The translations under genes were made by a program, and so were the position numbers. Of a stretch of 64,000 nucleotides of DNA, positions 46,857 to 58,639 are shown in pieces. The DNA comes from Trichobilharzia regenti (lineage: Eukaryota; Platyhelminthes; Trematoda; Strigeidida; Schistosomatidae). Each line of letters begins with the position of its first letter. The first letter of the stretch is position 1. Where the stretch lies: positions 84,205,168 through 84,269,167 of the forward strand of contig OX235270.1 of the NCBI GenBank assembly GCA_944472135.2, in the 5' to 3' direction. The notes below the pieces were generated by a model. The model was not told the DNA's origin, did no database searches, and saw only the letters and a list, made by a program, of their open reading frames with translations.

Positions 46857-47960
46857 AGATTTTGAATAAAGCGAGAACTACAGTTTTCGCAGAATAAGAT
46901 GGTACCACCATTTATTTCGTTGCCTTCTCATCAGCTGCATACAGGCCAAAGTCATTATTAAACATATCTACAAAAACAAACAATTTTAACATACTTGCAC
47001 AGAGTCCATTTTCAAATAAAAATCAATTAGACAATATATGTATACAGTAATAATATATATGTAATATTAAACACTATTCCGAACAATAATGATCATACAC
47101 AACGGAAACTTTCGACTTTAGGTAATCAGATGAGAGATGAAAATATCTAGTTTCCAGGGCAAAGAAAGACTGATTACTGTTTCTCTCTGAACGCACAAAT
47201 CAGGTTTCAGGTTGTTGATAGAGATGGCTTCAGCATACTTGAGGAGAATCGAGCTCTTTCGTCTATCGATAATTTTGAACGCTCTTGTGACGTCCATCTT
47301 ATGACCCATGTCAAGGAGATACCTAGCGATGGCACTGTTTAAAGCATTTGTTCCCTTCAAACATAATCTTTTTGGTACATTTCCAGAAAATCGTAGATAT
47401 GCCCTTTTTTCTGTTCATCCAATGTAACTGCTCCCCCAGATACATGTAAATTTCTATATATAGTTGGAGTTAACACGAGAAGGATATCTATCGATTTTTG
47501 ATTGCACCAGAGAAGAGCAAGTTGTTAGATAGACGGGGACGAGCTTAGCTGCAGGAGAGGCAGCGGCTAGTGACGTACTCAATCTTCTGTTGACCATTGC
47601 TTCAATGTTTTCACCTTTATAGTCAAGCTGAATGTAGATTGGTTTTTTCTCCACTAAGATTTGTTTTACATGTGAGACTTCAGTTCTTCCATACATGTTA
47701 ATGAATCTTTGAGGGTAACAATTGCTCTTCAACATCTTTTCAAAAAATACAAGTTTTTCCTTTAATCTCTCTATAGAGCATATTCCACTCGCTCTACAGT
47801 ACAGAGTCTTGACCAATCCGCGTCTAAAGCTATTTGGACAAAAATTATTAAAATGTAAGTATTACCCTTTCCAAGTACATTACTTTTCAAGTTTTGATTT
47901 GCAAAGAGTTGATTGTTTTTACATCGGATCACGAACGGAAATCGGTTATAGATCCACTGA
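46857..47960 (-). pseudogene. Penelope-like element D: C-terminal ORF and 3' region
   Basis: From 47816 down the minus strand encodes VKTLYCRASGICSIERL, NCYPQRFINMYGR, IYIQLDYKGENI, VNRRLSTSLAAASPAAK, then SRVNSNYIYRNLHVSGGAV (the GIY-YIG region, frameshifted). After a further break come AIARYLLDMGHKMDVTRAFK, IIDRRKSSILLKYAEAISI and LKPDLCVQRETV. The non-coding 3' region 47110-46857 contains a hammerhead-like core. RT motifs are absent (5'-truncated). Closest to PLE B. Confidence 0.85.
46889..46938 (-). ncRNA. Hammerhead-like motif in PLE D 3' region
   Basis: Minus strand: GCAG, CUGAUGA, GAAGGCAAC, GAAA, a self-pairing segment built on AUGGU and ACCAU, then U-U and CUGC. GCAG and CUGC can form stem I. 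The long segment gives a 9-10 bp stem III with a bulge. The cleavage triplet would be AUU. Stem II is the weak part: only one G-C pair closes the nine-base segment. PLEs are known to carry hammerheads. Confidence 0.5.
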
Positions 47961-48982
47961 AAACTTCTGAATTAAAAAAAAACCCAGTTAAGGCTCTCCT
48001 CCATGGAGTCATCATGAATGCTGTACAAGTTAGAATTAGAACACCATTTCAAAAACAATTGTCATTGTGTCTCAAGAAAGATTCTCTGAGTGACCAACTT
48101 TTTTTTAACCCATTCAAATGTTATTCTTGCCTTGCAGTGTTTAAATAAAGCTATTATTTTTGGCAATATATTGACTTTTATCGTAACAAAACATAGAGCT
48201 AGACATATTCACCAACATGCTGACTTAAAGATACTGGTTTTAACCCAGTGTCACATGCCTGTTAATAAAGTGTCACCTGCTACATGAAATTAGCCTGTTT
48301 TGATGTCATGCATCAACATCATGTAGGCCATAAAACTGTTTACCCCGTCCACCCACTGTCTCCCGTGCTAAATAAGTCAAACTAACACTATGTATACTCT
48401 CTGATTACGTCAATTCTATATTCATAAATTGGTTGGTGTGTGGTGTGTATGTCCAACTGTGTATACAAATTATAAAATATTTTCTCATTAATGTGTTAAA
48501 CACTCTGTAGTATTTCCCTAGAGTAAATTTGTTTATTTATGTATTGATACCATCGGATAAATCTGTCTGGACAGTTGGTTCCTTTTAACACAGACTGGTC
48601 TGTTATTTCCCTCTGTGTGTGTGTGTGTGTGTGTCAAAGGTGAATTGACGAGGGACTATATTTCCACAGTCTTGACAGATGTTTTTAATTGGGAATTAGA
48701 ATCATTATTCCAAAAGAGAGAAACATTCTTCTTTTCTACTCTCAGAAATTCTTCATCCAATCTGTTAATCTCTAGGTTGAAAATGAAGCATTACTAATTG
48801 CCCTGATTGCTAACAAGCTACTGGAAACACTTAGTAGTATAACTTCCCTGAATTATTATGATTATCAATATTATTATAGTATAGTGTTGTTTATTTTTCA
48901 CAGAATTTATTCACACTAATTCTGTCAACTGGATTTACCCCGCCTGGCTTTAGTGTGTTTATAAACAGTCATTTCTTTTGCT
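47961..48982. other. AT-rich DNA with (GT)n, no gene seen
   Basis: (GT)n at 48615-48633. No supported gene. Confidence 0.45.
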
Positions 48983-49154
48983 GCGTCGGTGGCACAGTGG
49001 TTAGGACTCTCGCCAACCATGCACATGGTCCGGGGTTCGAGCCCGCACCGACGCACATCTGATATCTATGGTCGGCCTGCAAAATTTGGGCTACCGATAT
49101 CCATGCTGAAAATTCCATACTTGTACCGAAAATACAGTGTGGAATCAAGCTGTA
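48983..49154 (+). mobile_element. tRNA-derived SINE (GCGTCGG family), best copy
   Basis: The tRNA-like head (48983-49056) folds as a cloverleaf: acceptor GCGTCGG with CCGACGC, box A TGGCACAGTGG, an anticodon arm built on the palindrome ACCATGCACATGGT, and T arm CCGGGGTTCGAGCCCG. The tail runs TCTGATATCTATGGTCGG to AATCAAGCTGTAA, followed by A/T-rich AATAATAAAA-type sequence. Both pol III boxes are intact, so it could be transcribed. Confidence 0.92.
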
Positions 49155-49319
49155 AATCAAAAATAATAAAAAATAATAAATAAAAAAAATAATAATAATA
49201 AAATAAATTCACGTTTATTTTAGGCTTATATTATGGGTTAGATTTCTTCGACTCATATGCGTGCTACTGATTTACTGAAATGAGTAGATTTTCACCAGTC
49301 ACACCAGTCAGTAGATTTG

Positions 49320-49430
49320 CTAGACAGATCGAAAGGATCTAAACGCTGGACGGCTGTTTCACTGATTTTAGGGCTGAGCTCATCGGCTGTGTACGCGGTC
49401 CACTCAAGTAGTCAGCTAGAAATGCGATGG
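49320..49430 (-). mobile_element. Divergent SMalpha-like relic with hammerhead trace
   Basis: Minus strand shows GCGUACAC, then CCGAUGA, a non-pairing segment, GUGAAACAGCCGUCCAGCG. This parallels the SMalpha ribozyme (GUACUG, core, GAAACAGCUGUC, CAG) but U4 is C and stem II is lost. Confidence 0.5.
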
Positions 49431-51369
49431 TTTGAACTGAACTGAGTTAAACTGAATACACGCTAATAAACTCGGCTGAGAGCCAACGAAACAGTAAACA
49501 GCAAATTGTGAATATAACTCTTAGATTTCTTAGAAGTTAGGCGAAGGTGAGAATTACACATGGAGGTCTCCTTGGATCATAATTCTCAGGCGTATTATTG
49601 AAGCTATGGTATCGATCCAGCTGGGGATATTCAGTAATTATATTCTTATTCATCTCCTTATCTTCTCGAATAATATTGAAAATCACCGATCAAGTATCCA
49701 GATGATGACAGTTTAAGATTTCGCAAATTTTCATCAGATCTTGACATGAAGTGCCGTTACTTCTTATATTTCAACGCCTATCATGTGATCTCTGTTGTTT
49801 AGCTGTTGTGTTGCCAAAAACTAGACTTCTCTGGTGATATTCATGGTGGATGTTCAAATTTATCCGAAATAGGACAGGTGAATATCTTTACAATTCAGTC
49901 ATTTAAGCTGTACTCGTCAGGATCAGAATATAACAACCATTTCTTTGAATTTCAAAGCCTTATTCAATGACCATCTCTTCTGAGATGAATATTAATCACT
50001 GTTCAGCTGACTGAACCAAGCGAGAAAGTGACTGGATTTCAGGCAATTTGTGGCAGAGATCATTTCAAAAAATGAAATCTAAAACTTTAAGCAACAGTTG
50101 GGATGAAATTCTGGTCAAATCCGTGATTAATGTTATTGAGAGGCCAGAATAGTCTTGAATCAGTTACAGTTGTAGCATGAAGACGTAGAATTCAACTCTG
50201 TATCCGTGTGTGCGTGCGTGTGTGGGGAGGGAGGGTTAAATTTCAAGACGAAATCTTTGCTTTCACCTCAAAATACACCCTGCAAACATAATTCATTCCT
50301 CATTCCCACTTCCCTATTTTCGCTTGACTTTTGTTATTCATCAAGTCAACATCAATTTGTTATAAACACTATTCATAAAACATTGTTTTTCTTCTTCCCT
50401 TTACAGAGAAAACTGAAAAAAACAATAAATTTTAAAGTCTGTCTGGGAGAAATAATTATGTAATTATTATTAATTTTGTAATCATATTTATGACTTTTAG
50501 GAAAATATGCCTATTTCCCCGCTTTTAAGTACAATGTCAATTTATGATTAAAATTATTTTACTGTTCTTCTCACTCTACTCTACTCCACTCCACTCCACT
50601 GCATCTCACACTCCCCACCCCTCGTTTTTTGTTGTTTGTTCTCTTCAATATTTATCGTTTTATTTTCAACTTCCTTCGCCTCCCTCCCCCCTAGCCCCAC
50701 TTATTCATATGCTTTTCCCTTATCAAAACAAAATTTTTTTCTATTTTATTTCATTCAATAGTTGCTTTTTGACTAAAAAAGAAAGACTGTTTCTTTCAAA
50801 TAGCATAGCAGAAACACACAATTGAAAGAGACATTGAATAATATTACTAATAATCATAATAATAATAACATCAACAACAACAACATCAACAAGGGTTCTC
50901 TTTATCTCCATCACTGTTTGTCTGTTTGCTTGTTTTCGTTTTTGCCTTCTCACTAAAAGTCACTTGATCTCATGTCTGACGTAGAATAATTATTCAAGTC
51001 ATGATGATGATGATGAATAAGAGTTATTCGTGATCACTGTGATCTCTCTCTACCCAGCTAGCAGTACCAGTTGATGTGACGAAGAGAATGCTTTTTTCTC
51101 CTAAAAAATAAATGACTCTATATGCTTCACCTTTCGATTAATTCATACTGATGAGTGGCTTTTTTACATAGGAGTCAAAAAGTGTACTTGTAACATATTT
51201 TTCACTTCGTTTCGTGTGATTAATGTTATCAGTATGTCAGTAAGAGTTTGACACGGTATAGGCATTTTAAGAACAACGGTTGCATTTTTCGAAGGAGAAT
51301 ACCTACCTGTAGTTCATCAGTGAATTTCTGTTCATATGGTTATTAGTAGATGGTTGGAGGGAATCGGCA
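49431..51369. other. AT-rich DNA, no gene seen
   Basis: Contains a CCACTCCACTCCACT run near 50585-50600 and AAC/ATC repeats near 50860-50890. No supported gene. Confidence 0.45.
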
Positions 51370-51612
51370 GGAAGCCCAGGACCTAGCCTTCGTGTGCAAG
51401 GAGTAAGGGACACATCTCCCTTCTGAGATTATAACCAGTGTCACTCAGTGACGATGTCAAAGACCTCACCGCTGAGCTATACGGGCTCGTGACTGACCTC
51501 CTGTAGGACTGCACTGGATGCTTTTATTGTACACTGGTGAGTAACTAGTGTAATATGTATAGAACTTTGTTTTGTGCAGACTAAATTCTATCAGTCTATC
51601 TTTTGCCCTTCT
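51370..51612 (-). mobile_element. tRNA-derived repeat family C, minus-strand copy
   Basis: From 51612 down: GACTGATAGAATTTAGTCTG, TTACACTAGTTACTCACCAG, TCCTACAGGAGGTCAGTCAC, then a tRNA-like head at 51486-51423 (box A TATAGCTCAGCGG, weak box B GGTTATAATCT). Downstream CACACGAAGG and CTAGGTC correspond to the GAAA and CCTAGGTC part of the 13097 motif; its UGAUGA half is missing. Confidence 0.75.
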
Positions 51613-51816
51613 ACTCCGAGTCTAGCCAGGTACAACACTGATAAATTCATCTTTAAAAGCACTAGACAGTCAATAACTTCTTCAGACACCTTCAGCAGTC
51701 CGCAGAATGCACCATCTTTTAGTATTAAGAGATTTTCTATGAAGTAAGATCTGTCATGACACAATAACAGTGGTATTAGTATAAAACTTGGGCACTGCGG
51801 TAGAGCATAACTTCAC

Positions 51817-51929
51817 TATGGATAAGATTTTATTTTGATAAATCACACAGTATTGTTGTACAGTAATATTAACTGATATTAGTATTACTGCAAAACACTG
51901 TGATTTATCAAAATAAAATCTTATCCATA
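51817..51929. repeat. Foldback (hairpin) element
   Basis: Arms of about 34 bp (51817-51850 and 51896-51929), starting TATGGATAAGATTTTATTTT, are reverse complements of each other. The inner sequence also pairs partly (ACAGTAATA with AGTATTACTG). No coding capacity. Its left flank (51775-51830) recurs at 18555-18607 in inverse orientation, so it belongs to a dispersed repeat, possibly MITE-like. Confidence 0.85.
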
Positions 51930-51939
51930 ATGGAGACAA

Positions 51940-52080
51940 TAACAGTGGGCGTATTTTATGTAGGCCAATTCCCATTGGCTTATTTCCAGACTGAATATTG
52001 ATCACTTATGTAGACCAATTCTGATTGGTCCATTTATGGACTGGATATCGATCACCATATCAGTTTTGTCTCTAAATAGG
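51940..52080 (+). repeat. Dispersed repeat shared with 39596-39710
   Basis: Starts AGTGGGCGTATTTTATGTAG; a partly repeated internal unit TATGTAGACCAATTCTGATT follows. It lies just after the foldback element and may be part of the same larger repeat. Confidence 0.55.
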
Positions 52081-53309
52081 CAGAAATCATAATTCATGCG
52101 GGAATAGCACAAACAGATTAGCGTCAGTAGTTATCATAGTGGTGTCAAATAATTGGGGTTATACCTCTGAGGGGTCATCAACTTCTCCAAGTTTGTAAGT
52201 AATCTCATATGATAAATACTTATAAGCATGAAACTTAGTTCACCCTACTGAACACTTTCAACAAAATACTGAATCTGAAAACTATGTCGTCGAACTTTTA
52301 TTGGTACTAACACCTCTATAGTCTAAGTCAGCAAGTAAATATTACTGATATGAGTTGATCTTTTCGTCAAAACTGAGAAGTTTTACCTCTATGGATAACT
52401 TTTTGAACAGTATTATCATGTATGAATAAAATGTGTATTTGGGGAAGTCTCTTTTGACTCTGAGTTCAAACACTGCTCTACCCGACACTGATGCAGCTGA
52501 TGTGCTCAAACAAAAAGATACTATATCGTTGCACCAACTAGCTATCTGAAAACCAACTGTTATTCGATTTATTCTTCTATACTAACAGACTCATTATCTA
52601 CTAAAACTGAAGTGTTCAACCTCTTTGGAATATCGGCGTATTTTTGTTCAACACTTTGATGAATCACTAATTACCCTTTGTTGTCTTGTTTTAACGTTAT
52701 CTACTGAATAATGTCCTATGAGTTGTCTCCAGATTAAGCATTTAGTTCTGTGTTTCTCACTACTCACTAAATCTGATTAACTGTTTCCTCATGAGTGACA
52801 TTTACCATAAAGAGACTAAAAACAAAGAGTTCACCTGTTGAATATTTAAAAAGACACAGCTTACCTTCAGCATGTGACCTTATTCACACTGATTTTTTTA
52901 AATATCCCTTGCCTGTGTTTTGCTTAGTAGAGTACGCCAAACATTTAAATATAAACCTGTCGTCAGTATAACATCAACTCAAGATGTAGTCACAGATAAG
53001 GTCAGTTGTACACGGAATGTTTATGATAATCAACTGAAGGATGTAACAGTTACAACAGCAACAGCAACAGGAGCAGCAGCAATAATAATAACATACTTAA
53101 TTGATAGTTAGTTATTAAAAGAATTAATAACTCTCCCTGATTAGACGACCATTATAATAACATTAGCAATTAAGTTGCGTTGCTAATAGCAACCAACTAT
53201 TGATTATGCGAAAAACACATGCAAATGGATTTCAAGTAAAAATAAAACCATTCAATTTTTCTAGTTGGTTTAATCCCTCCAAAACATGATAATATATATT
53301 GCAAGTTTG
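52081..53309. other. AT-rich DNA, no gene seen
   Basis: Nothing supported. Short AAC/GCA-type repeat near 53050-53085. Confidence 0.45.
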
Positions 53310-53563
53310 ACCACTGATTGATATTAGTTAAAGAGCCAGTGAAAATCAAGGAGTACCATCATCACCAGTGCGGACCCGACAGGATTCGAACGCATGGGAC
53401 CCAACTCAGTGGCCAACTCATGAATTCTAACTTCTACCAATTCGTGAGATTTTAGTGCGACTGACACCAACCAGTGTCATGTGTTGTGGGTACTTGTCCT
53501 CACTCCCAACTGAGTGGACTTCTCCAGACAACGTCGTTGAATCCCTACAAACTAACTCTTGAT
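53310..53563 (-). mobile_element. SMalpha copy with ribozyme deleted
   Basis: Minus strand has the body and a shortened promoter (box B-like GTTCGAATCC), but the interval between promoter and tail is too short to hold a hammerhead. Divergent partner of the next copy. Confidence 0.78.
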
Positions 53564-54120
53564 TGACCTAGAGAACGAAGTCACCTGCACTTCTAGTGAT
53601 AAGTCGTGACCATCGTGGTCCACCGAGTTGGGAGTGAGGAGAAATACTCACCGCATATGACACTGGTTGGTGTCAGTCGTGCTAAAACCAGTGCGTCGGT
53701 GGCACAGTGGTTAGGACTCTTGCCGACCATGCACGTGGTCCGAGGTTCGATCCCCTGCCGACGCATATCTCATATCTATGGTCGGCCTACAAAATTTGGG
53801 CTACCGATATCCATGCTGAAAATTCCATACTTGTACCAAAAATACGGTGTGGAATCAAGCTGTAATAAAAAGAAAACTGGTAAACATTAGAATTCACGAG
53901 TTAGCCATTGAGTGGGGTCCCAGTGGCTGAATGATCTACGAGCTTGTCTTGTAGTCAGGAAGTCCTCGGTTCGACCGCTGCTGGGATGGTAGGTGTGTAC
54001 TGCTAAGGAGTCCAGAGCTAGGATGAAACAGCTATCCATTACTCCCTGATTTCCAACAGTTTTCTAACTGATATCAAAATCCATAGCCAATGGAATCCCC
54101 ACAAACTAAGTCTTGATAAT
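53564..54120 (+). mobile_element. SMalpha copy interrupted by a tRNA-SINE
   Basis: Body at 53564-53692 and 53873-54120, split by the SINE at 53693-53864. The flanks AAAACCAGT and AAAACTGGT look like a slightly diverged target-site duplication. The promoter (box A CCCAGTGGCTGAATGA, box B GGTTCGACCGC) and ribozyme follow. The core is CUAAGGA (G5 to A), stem II GUCC with GGAU and GAAA are kept, triplet AUC. Confidence 0.85.
53693..53864 (+). mobile_element. tRNA-derived SINE (GCGTCGG family) nested in SMalpha
   Basis: Acceptor stem GCGTCGG/CCGACGC, box A TGGCACAGTGG and box B GGTTCGATCCC intact. Full family tail ending AATCAAGCTGTAATAAAAAG. It is younger than the SMalpha copy it splits. Confidence 0.92.
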
Positions 54121-54424
54121 ATATTTCTTACTTGTCCACAGGATGAGAATTGCTTGGTGCTCGTAAAATCTTTAAGTAATAACTCTAGACAAGACAGTTA
54201 ATAATTGAAGGAATTTTAACCGGAAGTTGTTTTTGTGCCAAGAAAAATACCACCTAGTTAGCTTGCCACGAATTTTTGGAGTCTCTGACTTCATAGCTAT
54301 GGCTAACAAATCTGTTGAATCTTTCAAGGTTTCGTGTGATTTTATTGACATCCGACTCTAATTTCTTCAAGTTGAGCATATCGCTCTTTTTGCTGTTTTA
54401 AATAGTCGTCAAACACTCTCCATG

Positions 54425-55287
54425 AGGACTGTGTGTCTGTCTGTTTTCGACATAGAACTTTGCACATATGTACGGCAGTTCAAGTCGCCACACTTCATGT
54501 AGCACACAAAGCAAGAGAACAAAGTAGAAGAAATGCATAATGGAGACAGTAAACAGAAGTGTGAGACAAAGGAATAGTAATAATGAAGAACAATATAGTT
54601 TCATTGGAAAACGTAAGTCACACGGAGTGGATACATCCGCACCGACCAGCCATTGAGAACCATCACTTTGAGCTATATCACCAATTGTTTCCAACCATTG
54701 CTTTTTACCGTCTCAAGGACCCCCACCAGTCAGGAAGTCTACAGCTTCCTACATGGCTGGCTTGAACTAACTGTTGTAAATTTCATTGACTGGTGACATG
54801 TTTTGGTTTGACCGCCGCTGGGTCTTTTTCAGCCTGACCCTATGTCAGCTAACATTGCCCATTGTCGAGGAAGGCGATGACTAGGCTGCCATACATAACA
54901 CATGTCCTAACCATCTCAGTCAATGTAATTTTACAGCCTCGTCGACTGATTTCCCCTCCTTACCTAGCCCTCGACCGATGCCTAACCTCAATATTTCTCA
55001 CCCTACAATACCACTTCCCACGGGAGATAGAACGCAGGCACCTGTGATGTAAGATAGCTAATCTTTTCACGTCCTTCACTCTCAATGGCCAGGCCTCACA
55101 GCTGGCCATAAAGGAGGACGGAGCGGACTGCTGAGCAGTACACCCGCCCTTTGGTCGATAGTCGGATATCACGTCTACGCCAGAGACGGCGTAAACTGCC
55201 ATATGCAAAACTAGCGCTCTGTATCCGTGCTGAGATTTCGTCAGAGATCAACCCGTTGGCGTTGGCTGATGGTACTTCCCAAATAAG
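54425..55287 (-). pseudogene. RTE-like LINE 3' fragment, second copy
   Basis: Direct repeat of 30165-31027, differing by scattered substitutions and a few small indels. Encodes RRLWRRRDIRLSTKGRVYCS, VRSVLLYG, then CEAWPLRVKDVKRL, HRCLRSISRGKWY and a terminal WLETIGDIAQSDGSQW. 5'-truncated at 55287, about 265 bp shorter than the other copy. Same 3' end with a TCTG repeat. Confidence 0.88.
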
Positions 55288-55442
55288 GCCTTCCATAAGG
55301 AATAGAGTTCATCTTCTGTACTATTTAACATAGATGATTTGCAATTTACATAGGAACTGAAAGGCTTCATGTATTAGGCAGAATTACTTATCTTCCAAAT
55401 TAATTTACTACAAGAACTTTGAAATTATATTGATATGACATA

Positions 55443-55728
55443 GTTGTAGTGGTCGCGCTAAATCAAGGAATTGGTAGAAGTTAGAATTCATGCACTAGCC
55501 ACTGATTCGAGTCCCAATGACTGAATGGTATACGAGGTTGTTGGCCTTGTAACCAGAAGATCCTAGGTTCGAACTGTGGCAATGGGTGAGTACTGCCAAT
55601 GATTTCCGAACTAGGATCAAACAGATGTCGAGTACTCCCTGTGGGTGGTTTTCAATGGTTCTCTAACTGATATCAATCCGTGATCAAGCTCGTAAAAACA
55701 AAACTAATCCTTACAAACCAACTCTTGA
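55443..55728 (+). mobile_element. SMalpha copy, ribozyme broken
   Basis: Body from GTGGTCGCGCTAAATCA, promoter (box A CCAATGACTGAATGG, box B GGTTCGAACTG), ribozyme region with stem I GUACUG/GAGUAC, core CCAAUGA and CAAA in place of GAAA. Tail to CAAACCAACTCTTG. Confidence 0.85.
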
Positions 55729-55749
55729 AAGTAGTTGTAAATACGTTGT

Positions 55750-55923
55750 GCGTCGGTGGCACAGTGGCTAGGACTGTCGCCGACCATGCACATGGTCCGG
55801 GGTTCGAGCCCACGCCGACGCACACCTGATATCTATGGTTGGCCTGCGAATTTTGGGCTATCGATATCTACGCTGAAAATTCCACACTTGTACCAAAAAT
55901 ACAGTGTGGAATCAAGCTGTAAC
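55750..55923 (+). mobile_element. tRNA-derived SINE (GCGTCGG family)
   Basis: Complete head (GCGTCGG...CCGACGC, box A TGGCACAGTGG, box B GGTTCGAGCCC) and tail ending AATCAAGCTGTAACC plus an A-run. It follows the SMalpha copy by about 20 bp. Confidence 0.9.
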
Positions 55924-56514
55924 CAAAAAAAAATACATGTATTTCTCATCACAACACATGTTGACAACAATTTTCAGTAACACTGAAACTCAAATATTCC
56001 TGAAGGTATTTTTAAAATCCTATGAAAAATTAAAGTCTACAATTTAAACTGTTCTGTGTTGTTTTTTTCTTTAACAGGCAAGCAACAATTCTGCAATGCA
56101 AATAGTTGAATTCTAGTCTTGTCTTGAAAACGCCTTGGAAACATTAGAGAAAAGCGTTTACATGAATCCAGAGTTTTTTTTGTAGAACGATATACACGAC
56201 TGATTGATGCGAGTAGTTGATGACCACTCAGGTTACCCAACCAAATTGGAATGATTGTTGCTGTGATTTTGGGCTAAATCCACAATAATTCCAGTGCGAA
56301 TAGCTCAACAGAGAGACGAGACAGTTTAGACCACTAATTGTTGTAGAATGAGTTTTCTATCAAATGGGATATATTCCTATTCACATCTTAATCTGGTGGC
56401 TTTAACACTGATCTATGCATTTGCTGCTGTAAACTTTCAAACTACAGACAGTGACTACACCAGTGATCCTTGGTTTTCAATGACTCTTTGAATTTCTAAG
56501 AATTATTCTGTGGG
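55924..56514. other. AT-rich DNA, no gene seen
   Basis: Nothing supported. Confidence 0.45.
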
Positions 56515-56905
56515 GGATTTGATTTGCTTCAAGTATGGCCAGGGATTGATATCATTTAGAGAACCATTAAAAACCACCAGGGAGTACTGGACAGCTGTTT
56601 CATCTTAGTTTGGAGATCATCGGCAGTATGCACCCACCACCAGCACTACCATCCAGCCACTGGGACCCGAATCAATGGCTAGTGCATGAATTCTAAGTTC
56701 TACCAATTCGTGGTGCATTTAGCGTGATCACCAACGGATGAGAAATCGGTGAGAAATCCATCCTCACACCGCACTGGTTGGACCATACTGGTCACAACTT
56801 CTCATTAGAACTCCAGGAAACTCTGTCCTGTAGCAAGTGATTGGCGAGCATCAGATTAATTTTCAAGAGTTGTTGTGTAAGGATTAAATTTGTTTTTTAC
56901 GAGTT
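56515..56905 (-). mobile_element. SMalpha copy, promoter deleted, ribozyme one base off core
   Basis: Minus strand: body, then a strongly shortened promoter (box B lost), then a ribozyme at 56583-56629 with stem I AUACUG/CAGUAC, GAAA, ACAGCUGU and GUC all present. The core reads CCGAUGA (U4 to C), and stem II is reduced to UCU/AGA. Confidence 0.83.
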
Positions 56906-58639
56906 TGACCGATTGAAGTAGATGACTGTAGGACATGTACAGTAATGAACACTACTTTGAATTTAATCAATAGTAGTCTCCAAGCCTGCAAACTGTAGCT
57001 AGCCTTTTTTTATTGCTTGGCATAAAACATTTACCAGCTTATTAATAAGTCACTTATGCCTTCTTTTTCAGACAGTTTGACACACAGTTAGCTAGTACAA
57101 CCGGATTCCCGATTCAAATAATCTCTGAACATTTTGACATTTATGCGTGGGGTTATTGTCTAATATAAAGATGTGAATATATATAGTTGAAGAGAAGTCA
57201 AATTCTACGCCTAAATCAGAGTGACAAATTCAGATTATTCAGTCATGAAACACTCTGTAGGATCATCATAAGAGGATATTAGTGTTGTTATGATTAATAT
57301 TTATTTGTAAGAATAGTAAGAATAAAAGAAAGAAAGAGAGAGAGAGAGGGAGAAGTGGTGGAGAAGGCGAAAGAGTCCCTGTCAGGGGCATATTGTTATC
57401 AGACCACCTGGTCAGTTAAACTCTTGTCAATTTATTTACCGATTTCGAGATTGAAAGATCAATTGTCTAGATGGCTTTTATGATGCACAGATGGTTTAGA
57501 AAGCCGAATTCGATCTTGTCGGTCATATGCATATATATATACCTCCTTCAATTACTTCAAAATCACTGGGGCACATAAAGTAATTATTTTGCCGAAGGCT
57601 GTCAGAAATCGTTAGTGTATTTGTATGAATGGCTATGTGCGTGTTTAGATATACATATATATAAGTAAATAATCGAAAATTTTAATCCCTTCGATCAAGA
57701 AACGTGACTCCACTTACCTGTACACGTGTATGTGTTGTGAGTGTGTTTACGTGTGTGTGCTTATTTGCAAAGAAGGAGTAGAACAAGCGGAAGAAACAGA
57801 CTGCTTTAATAAGGCAGGTAGATAGGTGAAAATAGGCAGGTTTATGTGTGTATCTCTTATCCCTTGAACGGAGAGATAATAGAATTAAAAAAAGAAGCTC
57901 TGTTGTATAAATTGTAAAATTTTTAATTACATTTCCCGCTCTCTCTCTCTCTCTCTCTCTCCGGCTTTCTGTCTTCATTTCATATACTTCACATCACACA
58001 TCATAATTTGAAAGGAAGATAAAGAGAGCGGGAGAGTGGGAGAGAGAGAGAGGACACATTAAATGATTGCAAACACTTCAATAGAGCCTCTTCTTATTCA
58101 CCTTTATAAAAGGCTTGGATCAAGAAAGCGCATTAATGTAATTATGCAATGAGATAGGGTGGTGAGTGTGGTAATGGTTTTTTCAGTGATGAAATAAAAA
58201 TTTCCAACGGAAATTCACATCTGTTCACCTGCTAGACATTAGAGTATAGTTAGGCACTAAAAGAGATGTTTTAATTAAATTGCTGATAATGAAAATGTCG
58301 TTTATACTTAAATGAACTTTTAATGAGGTCTGAGACAGAGGAGGTATTCATAACAGTTAGTATTATATTTCACTATTGTAGGTGTGTTTGTATTTGTGTG
58401 TGTGCGTGTGTGCATGTGTGAAAATAAAGAAGAAGAAGAAATCGGTTGTGTCCACTCCACATGATCTCTACACATAACGGATCTGTTAAAGTAACATTAA
58501 CACAAATAATTGAGAACCTTTCAATTGTTATCACTAAAATTGGTGTGTAAAATCAAACGATTTCATTCATTGGGTATTTATTGATAATCTCTTCACTGAA
58601 GTGGTGGAAAACATTTTCAATTTGATTTTCTAACACTTC
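56906..58639. other. Simple-repeat-rich DNA, no gene seen
   Basis: Holds GA-rich sequence near 57325-57355, (AT) near 57530-57542, (CT)n at 57939-57962, GA-rich 58020-58055 and GT repeats at 58390-58420. No supported gene. Confidence 0.5.

Noticed and set aside
48983..49056. Possible genuine tRNA gene (good cloverleaf)
   Set aside because: It is followed in every copy by the same 100-bp tail and is repeated at least six times here, so it is a SINE head.
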